A stretch of DNA of 64,000 bases, taken from Diplosphaera chodatii. Taxonomy: Eukaryota; Chlorophyta; Trebouxiophyceae; Prasiolales; Stichococcaceae. Below the pieces are notes generated by a model. It saw only the letters and a program-made list of their open reading frames with translations. It searched no databases and was not told the origin of the DNA. The translations under genes and the position numbers were made by a program. The DNA lies in contig JAALGY010000057.1 of the NCBI GenBank assembly GCA_032358165.1, positions 1,054,001 to 1,118,000 of the forward strand, read 5' to 3'. The first letter of the stretch is position 1. The number at the start of each line of letters is the position of its first letter. Below, piece after piece: positions 11,629 through 23,410 of the stretch.

Positions 11629-12197
11629 CTGCAAGACAGTACATGACAATATTGCAGGACACTGGTGAATGAGCACATTTGTCCCGGCCATGAGACAGGT
11701 GCATTGCCCACATCATGCAAAGTGCCTGTCACAGCAGCTCATGGTGCAACACTTCACAAGTATTAAATATTTACAGCTGATCTGGCTTGCTGCCAAGTGT
11801 ACTGTTTGCCAACCTCGACGATAAAACCTTCAGCGCGCGGGGGGCGCGGTGCCCCAAGCTGCGGCAGCGACACACGCAACTAGGGTCGCCAATGCTATCG
11901 CATGGAGTGCTCCAGTGCTCCTGCCTGCGTTACATAACAAGGCATTGCTGATGGAAGTGCTACCCTCACCACAGACAGGTGCACTGCCTACAACATGCGC
12001 ATGCCACAACAGCTCATGCTGTTTGTCGCCATCATTGCTTTCCGTCGTCACTCACCTGAGCATGCAGCGCTCACATCGATTGCCTGCCACGCTCGACGCC
12101 GTCCATAAACCTTCAGCGCGCAGGGAATTGGCAGGTACCAACCATAATGCACTGCCCCCAGCCATGGTCATATAAGCTCCCATCACATGGAGTGCTG
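11629..12197. repeat. diverged flank of the G-rich satellite
   Basis: Contains degenerate copies of satellite sub-motifs: ATAAAACCTTCAGCGCGC near 11821, a second ATAAACCTTCAGCGCGC near 12105, and a truncated TACATAACA motif near 11930. These suggest older, mutated units at the edge of the array. No gene is recognised. Confidence 0.5.
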
Positions 12198-13400
12198 CCT
12201 GCGATGCAATACATAACAGTAGGCTGAGTACAGTCGCCACAGCATGCAAGGCTACCACACTGTACACTGTCAATGAATCTTCACTGCACAACGCGGCGGG
12301 GTGCCCCACAGTGGGGGGGAGGAGGGGAGGGGGGGAAGAAAGCAGGAGGTGGGAATGATGGCACGCACCAGAATCTGCTCAGCTCGCTGGCGTGACCAGA
12401 CTCAAGCTGCTAGCTGATAGCTGCCGCACTGTGCACTGTCAATAAACCTTCACTGCACGGTGCGGCGGGGTGCGACAAGCACGTATTGCATTGCTGCCTG
12501 CGATGCAATACATAACAGTAGGCTGGGTACAATCGTCACGGCATGAAAGGCTACCACGCTGTCAATGAATCTTAACTGCACTACGCGGCGGGGTGCCCCA
12601 CAGTTGGGGGGAGGAGGGGAGGGGGGGAAGAAGGCAGGAGGTGGGAATGATGGCACGCACCAGAATCTGCTCAGCTCGCTGACCGTGACCAGACTCAAGC
12701 TGCTAGCTGATAGCTGCCGCACTGTTCGCTGTCAATAAACCTTCACTGCACGGTCCGGCGGAGTGTAGCAAGTACGTATTGCATTGCTGCCTGCGATGCA
12801 ATACATAACAGTAGGCTGAGTACAGTCGTCACAGCATTCGAGGCTACCACACTGTCAATGAATCTTCACTGCACAACGCGGCGGGGTGCCCCACAGTTGG
12901 GGGGAGGAGGGGAGGGGGGGAAGAAGGCAGGAGGTGGGAATGATGGCACGCACCAGAATCTGCTCAGCTCGCTGGCGTGACCAGACACAAGCTGCTAGCT
13001 GATAGCTGCCGCACTGTACGCTGTCAATAAACCTTCACTGCACGGTGCGGCGGAGTGTAGCAAGCACGTATTGCATTGCTGCCTGCGATGCAATACATAA
13101 AAGTAGGCTGAGTACAGTCGTCACAGCATTCGAGGCTACCACGCTGTCAATGAACGCACAACGCGGCGGCGTGCCCCGTAGCAGGAAAGGGAAGTCAGTA
13201 GGTGGAGATGATGACACGCACAAGACGCCTGCACAGCTCACCCAGCGTCTCGCTGTCGTGACCAGACACGAGCTGGTAGCTGATAGCTGCCACACTGTAC
13301 GCTGTCAATTGAACCTTCACCGCACAGCGCGGCGGGGTGCCCCATATCGGGGAAGAGAAGTCAGTAAAGGAGAACGATGCACGCTGCGCGGATCTTGATG
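12198..13400. repeat. tandem satellite, about 292-299 bp unit, G-rich
   Basis: The block starting CCTGCGATGCAATACATAA recurs at 12198, 12497, 12790 and 13082, giving spacings of 299, 293 and 292 bases. Each unit contains two diverged copies of a sub-repeat reading TGTCAATRAAYCTTCACTGC followed by a CGGCGGGGTG-like stretch (for example 12268 and 12437). The first three units carry a purine run with G-blocks (12313-12335, 12606-12627, 12899-12920). The fourth has lost it and carries a [24 protein letters not shown] sequence, echoed near 13350 in a partial fifth unit. Open frames across the array are not gene-like. Confidence 0.9.
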
Positions 13401-13625
13401 GCGATACGCTTCGTGTTCCAATAGCATTGATTGACGGGCGAAGCATGCGTCACCAATGCCTCTGTGAACACACTATCCTGCCTGCATCTAGATGAGCAAC
13501 ATGCTGGCCCTTCTGCATGATAGCAAGTAGCCACTTGCAACACTCAGAAGCACAAGTCAAAGCTCATATTGTCTGCATCGTCAGGATGCCCCATTGAGCG
13601 TTGGCAGCCGTTGTGCATGTTTATG

Positions 13626-14115
13626 CACCTGGTCACAAAGTCACAGAGTCATGGGGCCTGTTGGTCCTGTGCAGCGAGAAGGCCTCAAACCCTAAACGTG
13701 ACCGCCTACCATTTGTTTACACACCTGGTCACAGAGTCACAGAGTCATGGAACCAAAGAGCCAGTCGAGGAGCTCTGGTGCCAACGTTCCCCGGTATGCC
13801 TACACACCTGGTCACAAAGTCACAGAGTCATGGGGCCTGTTGGTCCTGTGCAGCGAGAAGGCCTCAAACCCTAACCGTGACCGCCTACCATTTGTTTACA
13901 CACCTGGTCACAGAGTCACAGAGTCATGGAACCAAAGAGCCAGTCGAGGAGCTCTGGTGCCAACGTTCCCCGGTATGCCTACACACCTGGTCACAAAGTC
14001 ACAGAGTCATGAGGTCGGAGAGCCGGCCAGCGACGGTTGCAAGCGCTTCTTGAACCCTGCCTGAACCTCTCCCGGTATGCCTATGCACCTGGTCACAAAG
14101 TCACAAAGTCATGCT
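13626..14115. repeat. tandem repeat, 179-bp unit with nested CACCTGGTCACARAGTCACA sub-repeat
   Basis: The core CACCTGGTCACAAAGTCACA occurs at 13626, 13805 and 13984, exactly 179 bases apart. A variant CACCTGGTCACAGAGTCACA sits 96 bases into the first two units (about 13722 and 13901), and a degenerate copy lies near 14088. The period is not a multiple of three, so successive units are read in different frames, yet all three forward frames stay open for about 300 bases. This follows from the repeat itself and is not evidence of a protein. It is unrelated in sequence to the satellite just upstream. Confidence 0.9.
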
Positions 14116-14339
14116 CAAAGCTATGCGTCACGCAGTTGACGTGCTGTGAGAGTCAAGAGGTCTACCGCCGGCCTGCCGCTGTGTTGCGTTTGGGGTGGAG
14201 TGGGGTTGTGTGGTTAAGTCATCGCTCTTTTCACCTAAGGGCAGATACGGTACTCTTGACCGCTGCACCCTGCACCTGCAGATCTCTGATATGTCTTGTT
14301 GTTGCAGGTGCAGCTGGCCCTGTTGCGCATGTTGCGGCA

Positions 14340-15896
14340 ATGCGGGCTGCAGCGCAACCGCTGAAGAGATTGGCATTGTTTCATGCGAGCCCTGCGCGAC
14401 GAGTGCTGACTTACACTGCTCCGACACCCTTTCAGCAACTGGAACACAAAGCACCAAGCAGGGTCAGCAAGGCCGCTAAGTTGCTCTGCCGCAGCAGAGC
14501 GCTGACAAGATCCATTGGAGCTTTTGCTAGCATGGCGGAGATCACATATCTGTGAGCCTGCACATTTCAGGCACAGCGGGGCATCCTCATGGCCGTTCAT
14601 GTATCGGGTCTGAGAGTTCATTGCCATGCATATCAGGTCCCAAGAGCAGGCGCAGAACTTGGATGCAGACCTTATGGGACCTGAAATCAGCTTCAGCATC
14701 GATCAGGTGAGGTCCTGCATGGCAACTGTAGGTGAGCAGCGCTGGGGTGCAGCAGCAACACGCGTTGCCTTGTGCAGCTGATGGAGCTAGCAGGGCTATC
14801 GGTCGCAAACGCGGTGCACCTGGAGTATGAGCGCTGCAAGCGTGTGCTGATCCTGGTGGGACCTGGCAATAATGGCGGCGATGGTCTGGTTGCAGCCCGG
14901 CACTTGTGGCAATTTGGGCACCAGATCGAGGTGAGCACCTGCTGTTGGGCATGCACATTAAGCAGTTTATTCAACACCTTGCTGTCTTGCAAATTGCGCA
15001 CCGGTCTGATGCATGTGGGGAGCCAAGGCTACATCGTGATTCAGGCTGCAACATTGCTGCAGGTCTGCTACCCCAAGCGGACAGACAAACCCTTGTTTCA
15101 CAGCCTGGTGAAGCAATGCGAGGCGCACGGCATCGCCTTCATTGAGCCAGAGCAGCTGCCGTCACAGCCAGGAGAGCTTGCAGGCAGGGCGGATGTGGTT
15201 CTTGACAGCCTCTTTGGCTTCAGCTTCAAGGTTTAGTGCCACCCCATCACAAGCTGTCAACATCTGCTGATGTAGCAGCTCTACTGCTGTCAAAGGCGTT
15301 GACAGGTTTACTGCAGCCGCTTGCTGCACATGCATTGATGTTGGTGCCGACAGAGTGCAGCTGAACCATCTCTTGTATGTGGTTAAGGGTCCGCCTCGAG
15401 CGCCGCTGGACAAGCTGCTCGATGTGATCAAGCCAGCAGCCAAGCCGCCACCAGTCGTCAGCGTGGATATACCCTCTGGTGTGGCTGCGCAGGGACTGCT
15501 GCCAGCCATGTGTTTGATGTGGCTCCTGAAGCTCACATATATGCTGTCATGTCAGGCCGCAAGAGCAGTGCCGTTGATCACGCAGGCTGGGATGTGGAGC
15601 AGGGCGACGCCAATGGCGAAGGCATCAAGCCCGACATGCTCATCAGTCTGACCGCCCCAAAGCTTTGTGCAATGCACTTTCAAGGCACACACTACCTCGG
15701 AGGTCGCTTTGTGCCCCCGCATATCAGGGTATGTGCACATGTAAGACGCACTGTCTGCATGGATGCTGCAGACAGTGGCATCCTCACCTTGGCCATCCTA
15801 CTGTGCGCGCTCACGGATGCTGCACTTGCACAGCAGGACAAGTACCAGCTGCAGCTGCCAGGCTACCCTGGGGTGCAGCAGTGTGTCAAACTGTAG
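14340..15896 (+). CDS. NAXE: NAD(P)H-hydrate epimerase (YjeF N-terminal domain)
   Basis: Seven exons join in frame: 14340-14551, 14637-14706, 14778-14930, 15063-15230, 15388-15478, 15586-15728 and 15837-15896 (897 bases, 298 residues). The enzyme epimerises damaged R-NAD(P)HX so that the dehydratase NAXD can repair it. Motifs are [12 protein letters not shown], the nucleotide-binding loop [16 protein letters not shown] (about 14860-14910), [35 protein letters not shown] and [11 protein letters not shown]. The N-terminus ([20 protein letters not shown]) is Arg/Ala/Ser-rich and lacks acidic residues, like an organelle transit peptide. An internal ATG (MAEITYL) lies right before the conserved domain and could give a cytosolic form. 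Land-plant homologues are often fused to a pyridoxine-phosphate oxidase domain; here the protein stops after the epimerase domain. Confidence 0.93.
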
Positions 15897-16031
15897 TGAT
15901 AAGACGTTGATGTGGTAAAGGCAAGGGACAGATGTGTGTACTCTGAGCAATGCTTTGGGTATGTGGACAGCTGAGGGCTTATGGAATGGACATGTAGATG
16001 GTTGGTCATGCGCAAACTTCCGAGGGTGCTC

Positions 16032-16036
16032 TGTAA
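16032..16036 (+). terminator. candidate TGTAA poly(A) signal of NAXE
   Basis: TGTAA lies 136 bases after the NAXE stop. This pentamer is the usual green-algal polyadenylation signal. Assignment to NAXE is by position only. Confidence 0.4.
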
Positions 16037-16246
16037 AGGTGCACATTTGAGCCCGCTGGGCATGCTTCAAAAAAGCGAGGCCTATCTAGCAGTGCTACAA
16101 AACAGCGCAAGACGGCGCTTAGGCAAGAGAGGTTGGTTCGCGATCCGCTGGGTGCAGCACGCAACCCAGCAGGCGAATCAGTCATGAATTGTCAGCTCAT
16201 TGTTGCCGTCCTGCACATCACCACTATGAGCGTCATGTAATGCTGT

Positions 16247-16251
16247 TTACA
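16247..16251 (-). terminator. candidate TGTAA poly(A) signal of CAF1
   Basis: TTACA on the plus strand (TGTAA on the minus strand) lies 22 bases beyond the CAF1 stop codon. Assignment is by position. Confidence 0.4.
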
Positions 16252-16272
16252 GATGTTAGTCAGAAGATAGAT

Positions 16273-18092
16273 TCAAGATAAGGTGATGAACACCTGGTCA
16301 ACAGCAGCACGAAGACAACACCACAGCAGATGTGCGACGGCAAGGGGCGGTAGGATGCACACCAGCCCGAGGCCGTAGAGGACGTCGCGGTGGTTGTCCA
16401 TCGACTCCACGCCCGCGAAGGACGTCTTTGCGAGCTTGATGAACGTGGCTGATGTCAGCAGGCTGTCAGAGCCAGCCTGTATGCACGGCAGCGGAACAAT
16501 CAAGCGCAGAAGATGCCAAAGCGCCCTTCCAGTTCAGGAGTGACCCTGCACAGGGTTGGCGGTCACAGGGGGGCACCTCCTTCCGTTGCATACTGTGGCT
16601 CCTCACCTGATGCTGTGGACCCATGCGGTTGACCTCGAGGCTCTCTGCCAACTTGTTCAGACCGCCGTGCAAGTTGTCGCAGAACTTCATGAGGTATTTG
16701 ATGTCGTATACTGTAGGGAAGTATATCTGCAGCAGCCAGCCGGCACATGTGAGCTCCATCCTCTGGGGTACCGCAAGGTGGACCAAGAAAGTGCGCTACA
16801 GGATGCCAGCTCTGTGTGCTACAGGCACGCTGAAGGACAGCAGACTGGCACAGCTGGCTCGCCTTCAGCAACTCAAAGAAGTCCGCTTCTGACTGGGGGA
16901 GCGGCTGGCATGTCAGCACCTTCAGCAGGTAGCCGAAATCATAGCCGCTGTGGAATGTGATCCACCGCACCTGCAATAGTTCAAGGGGGGAATATGATGA
17001 CACTTGATGATGTTGCTCCATATGGTGCCCCTGTGTTTACTAGTCTGTGGAAGTGAATGCAGCAGGAAAAACACGAGGTGATGAGCATACACAGGTTGGC
17101 GCCACTCACGTCCTCGTTGAGCACGATGCCAGACGACATCAGCAGCTCCCCAAACTTATGCACATCGATGCCGCGTGCCTCGTTCTGCGCAAAGTCGATG
17201 CCTGACTGCTTCAGCAGCTCAATACTGTCCTGGGCGTACATGTCGTCCTGCAGCTTGAACTCCCTGCGCAAGGCATCAGCAGATCAGCAAGAGTTGCACC
17301 AGCGGCAGCAGGCCAACTGAATCACACGCTGACCGTGCTGGCAGGTACTACAGGAGTATGCAGGTGATCGAAGCTGTAGGCATGCCTGCACGCTCCACTG
17401 TTTCGGCATGTCACAACATCATCACTCACTTGAAGTTGAACTGCCAGACGCACAGCTCCCCATTGCAGGTAGGCAGGTTGCCTTGCGCGTCTGTGAAGGT
17501 GAGGCCCAACTGAATGAGCTTCAGCATGTCCACATTGCACCTGCGGAATCCCAGTTGATACTGTCAGGAGTCATGCGTGATGCTGCTTGCAGCAGCACGC
17601 CACTTCTGCTCGAGGCCCACACGCTGTGCAGACGCGACCCACCCCTTGGCACACAGCTGGCCTTTGCGCTGAACTCGGCTGCAGCCCTACAAGCCACTGT
17701 CAAGCCCGCCCGTGACAGCGTTCTGCAGCACTTGCCTGAGCATCTGGTAATGGTATTCGCCGCTGTTTCTGAAGTTGCCCACGGGGCGCGCCACCACCCC
17801 GGGAAACTCCGTGTCCATGGCCAGATACGGGTACCCGTCCACAATCCCCCGTATCACCGACATCTCCTCCTCCAAGTTGTTCGCCCATACCTGCGGACCA
17901 CACCGCAGCGTCCAGCATGACCTTGCTTCTGAGCTTTAGGACTGCCGTCTGCCCTCCCTGACAGGCGCGTGGCGGGAATCCCATCCTCTGTTCGAGATCT
18001 AGCTCCTGATGCGGCAGGCTGCGCGGACTGCTGCACACCGCACAGGTGCGGCACCCCAATGGCGCTGCGATGCGGATCTGCCTTGACCCCAT
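16273..18092 (-). CDS. CAF1: CCR4-NOT deadenylase subunit CAF1/CNOT7
   Basis: CAF1 is the DEDD-type 3'-5' exonuclease that shortens mRNA poly(A) tails in the CCR4-NOT complex. Conserved segments in order are [20 protein letters not shown] with TEFPGVV (about 17875-17800, holding the D-x-E catalytic pair), [58 protein letters not shown] (second catalytic Asp, about 16970), [20 protein letters not shown] (third Asp region) and [19 protein letters not shown]. Two introns use GC donors: AG|GCAAGT at 17735 and AAG|GCGAGC at 16862. The first exon is uncertain. An ATG at 18092 opens MGSRQIRI..., and an intron must join some of it to [10 protein letters not shown] (about 17890). After YGLGL the frame continues for about 30 hydrophobic residues to the stop at 16273; this may be a genuine tail or retained intron sequence. 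Confidence 0.9.
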
Positions 18093-18867
18093 GACAAATC
18101 ACCCGAGCAGCTGACGTTGACAGCCACAGGCACAGCAGCTGGTCAATGCAGCTGACGGCACGTACTCGACACTGAATGCTGGAGGTCTTGAGTAAGTTGG
18201 ACTACGACCCGACTTGCAAGATGTGATCCCCAAGTATGGCATGCAACAGGTGAGCGGTGCAGTCTGGGGACAGGGCTGCGGCCCACCTCACGAACCCTTA
18301 GCTGCTGTCCATCCGGGGTGTCACACACGATGCCTTCCACTGTCATGTCGGGTGCAGGGCCCCTGTTTCGTCGTCATGCGTTGGTGCCAATCTGACTCCA
18401 GCAGAAGCCGACCTGTCAGCTGTGCAAGCGCTGCTACGGCTGATTACGTTGACGGCTTCTGCAACTCATCTTTGGACTCCTTTGTCACATGCCAGGCCTG
18501 TGATATGTTGATCGTACCTGGTGAAAGGGTTTTGGGGTTGGTCGCTTTGTGCTGGGCAAGTTGGTGCATTTCCAGCAAACGCCGCTGTATTGCCGACACC
18601 TTGCAGACTAGCACTCTTGCACAGGCACACCCTGTTCCTGCATGCTTTACTGGTACAGCAGCGGCTATCGGCGCACACCAAGCGGCTCAGGCTGACGACA
18701 AGACGCATCCCTCCCGCCCCAAGGCTGGGCCCTGTGTCTGTGCGTCTAGGAGCGGCCGCGTGCAGCATGCGCTTGTTTCCACTCCCGCGAGAGTCACAAC
18801 GGCGCTAAGGGGGACGGCCGCTGTGTCTATGGCCTTGAGGTTTGCGAAGGCCACTCGCAGCAAAGTC
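18093..18867. other. divergent promoter region between CAF1 and CK2 alpha
   Basis: The two genes start in opposite directions with about 775 bases between. A long plus-strand open frame crosses this area and joins the CK2 start codon, but its translation has no recognisable domain. It is taken as 5' flank or UTR. Confidence 0.5.
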
Positions 18868-21225
<2,358 letters not shown>

Positions 21226-21745
21226 GTGCTGTCGGTGCCAGCAGCAGCGGCTGCAGCCGCACAGCAAGCTACAGACAGCAGGCAGAGAGAGACGTGGGGT
21301 TCAGCGCTGAGTGTTGTGTTCATGGTGAGCGATGCGCGGGGCAGTCGGGCGGATATCGCAGCCACAGTTGCCGCGTGCGCAACCCCTGCACCAAAAGCTG
21401 TCCCTGCTGCCTGTGGGTGGACATTCGTCAGGAGCCCCTCCAGCGCCACTGGCTGAAGCCTGGTTGCCATGGTCAGGCATGTCAGAGAGCTCTGCAGAGA
21501 GAGACAAACCGGCAGCAGGATAGTGCATCTGGGAGACCTTCCGTTCGGTCTGTACTTCTACAGGTGTCAGTTGGCACGTAATGATCGAGTCCCGAGGCAA
21601 ACGTTGCAATGTCAATAGAATTCTGTAAGCAAGTGCTCAGTGCGACGAGGTGGCGAATCCCCAACAGATCAAGCAATAGTACAGAACCTTCAGCAAAGAC
21701 CACTCACAAGACCACTCACAAGGCTATGTACAGGCAAGGCAACAG
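21226..21745. other. convergent intergenic region
   Basis: This is the space between the CK2 alpha stop and the stop of the minus-strand DCC gene. It should hold both 3' UTRs. TGTAA at 21624-21628 may end the CK2 alpha transcript. No gene is seen. Confidence 0.5.
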
Positions 21746-22802
21746 CTACTTGCATGTCCGCTCGTCACGCCTTCTGAGTATGGTCTCGAAATCCTCGCGT
21801 CCAGTGATCGGCAGTCTGTACTTCGCCCACACTGCATACACCGCGTCGGCTGCTTTCCTAAGCGGCTCGTACTTGGTGAATCCGTAGACCCAACCGAGGC
21901 CCACAGCTTCGTACAGCCTGCACATCAGTACGACCTTTCAGGCGGCATCGGCATGACATTCAGCAAGGTAAAGTCCGCAGGCAGCAAGTGCCCAGCTTGC
22001 CTGGCAAACACTTCGATATTTTTGATGACAGTGCCATCCTTGTTGATGGCGTGGATCTCGCCCATTGCCTGCACAATGAGGCGGGATCAGCCGCGAGTAT
22101 CAGCACCGCCTGCTGGACCGTTCAGCACTAGTACAGCCGGTGTAGACTGTGCATCCTGTCTGCAGCATGTGTCAACCTGCTCATAGGAGATCCCCGCATT
22201 GTCTGCTGTGCTGTAGTCTGGGGCGGCAATGTCCACAAAGCTGATGCGGCCCTGCTCTGCATCGCGGCGCTTCAGCATGTTGACCTGGGCAAGACAATGC
22301 AAAAGCTTGCGAAAGAATGACAACGACCCCGTTGTACAGAGAACGTCTCAGCATGCGGAGCATTGGACACGCTACATCTTCAAGGTGATTGACGAGCATG
22401 CAGGTGCTTTGCGACACCGCAGCTATGCACCTCACGCATGCACAATGGGCAATCTCCATCGTAGAGCATCTTGATGTCCCAGCTGGGGTTCGCATCTGGT
22501 CTCTGCTGATGATGCTCCGTCTGCTGCTGCTGCTGCTGCGGCTGCTGTTGCTGTACGCTGCTGCGGGCATTGGCTGCCGATGCGCACATCATGCTGGCAC
22601 TGTGCCCTTGCATGCCATGCTGCTGAGGCAACGCGGGTGCATGCAGCGACGATGGCTGCAGAGCAATGCTGCGAGGGCTGCGAAAACGCTGCTGCACTAG
22701 GTTGCTTCGCACCAGCGGTGCTGCCGCTGCCCTCATCATGGTGCGTGCATGACTGGCATTATTGAAGCCGCAGCGCTGGTGCAGGGTACTCAGCTTACGC
22801 AT
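21746..22802 (-). CDS. DCC-family (DUF393) thiol-disulfide oxidoreductase, organelle-targeted
   Basis: The ATG at 22802 starts a Ser/Arg/Ala-rich leader (MRKLSTLHQRCGFNNASHAR), then a Gln-rich stretch (about 22560-22510), then the DCC signature MLYDGDCPLCMREV (about 22480-22435) with its CxxC-like active site. Later exons read NMLKRRDAEQGRISFVDIA, AMGEIHAINKDGTVIKN, EVFA joined to RLYEAVGLGWVYGFTKYEP, and VWAKYRLPITGRED, ending at TAG 21746-21748. The family is predicted to catalyse thiol-disulfide exchange; plant members are plastid proteins of unknown substrate. The intron after EVFA has a GC donor (CCAG|GCAAGC at 22000). Skipping that splice would read into a stop soon after. Confidence 0.85.
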
Positions 22803-23410
22803 CGTTGCTTCGCCAGCTGGAGTTGCTGCAGGGCAGTTGAATGCTGAGAATGCTGATGCCTAGAGGGACTCGGTTCGTACTCATCGGCTCGGGCCACGTG
22901 GACCGCTAGACCCGGAGGCGGACAACTGGGGCCACAGGCTGATCTCCTTGCGCCCAGATCGCCGGACGACGCGCCCGCTGCAGCGCAATGCGTCGTAACA
23001 GCTGCCTTACCCAGGCGCGGTGCGAGCCCAGCGGTTGCAGCGTGCTAGCATCATTCCAGTTGAGAAGGTGCCGCGAAAAACAACATGGCGCCGGCGGCAA
23101 AGATATCTCAGGATCTCTAGAATCAAATTGTAGAGATCGGGCCTTCTTCAATGCCCTGCCGGGAGAGAAATAACCATCTAACTACTGTATTGCTACCGAT
23201 ATAGGTTTCAGAGCTGCCGCGGTCAGGGTTTTGCTTGGCGGTAACTCAAAAAAAAGGTTCCCAGCTGAGCTCGAGCAACGTGTTGATCCCACACTTTTGG
23301 TTGCGAGCTGCACTCAACTGCCGCCTGAGGGCTCGGCAAGCGGTGTGCTGTCGCACAGCCACCGAGCAGTAAGCTGCGCGGTCCCGATCGCCTTTGTTGT
23401 GGCTCACACG
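22803..23410. other. divergent promoter region between the DCC gene and the cyclin
   Basis: The genes on either side start in opposite directions. No additional gene is recognised. Confidence 0.5.

Noticed and set aside
13676..13695. CAAACCCTAAACGTG inside the 179-bp repeat as telomere sequence
   Set aside because: Only one CCCTAAA unit, so it is likely chance, unlike the two-and-a-half units at 28288.
13601..14053. 150-residue forward open frame with repeated VTESW and HLVTKSQSH units
   Set aside because: It is the translation of the 179-bp DNA repeat; other frames are equally open and the period shifts frame, so it is not a repeat protein.
18214..18867. Long open frame leading in frame into CK2 alpha
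   Set aside because: No homology to kinase extensions, Cys-rich random-looking composition, and the kinase family starts at or close to 18868.
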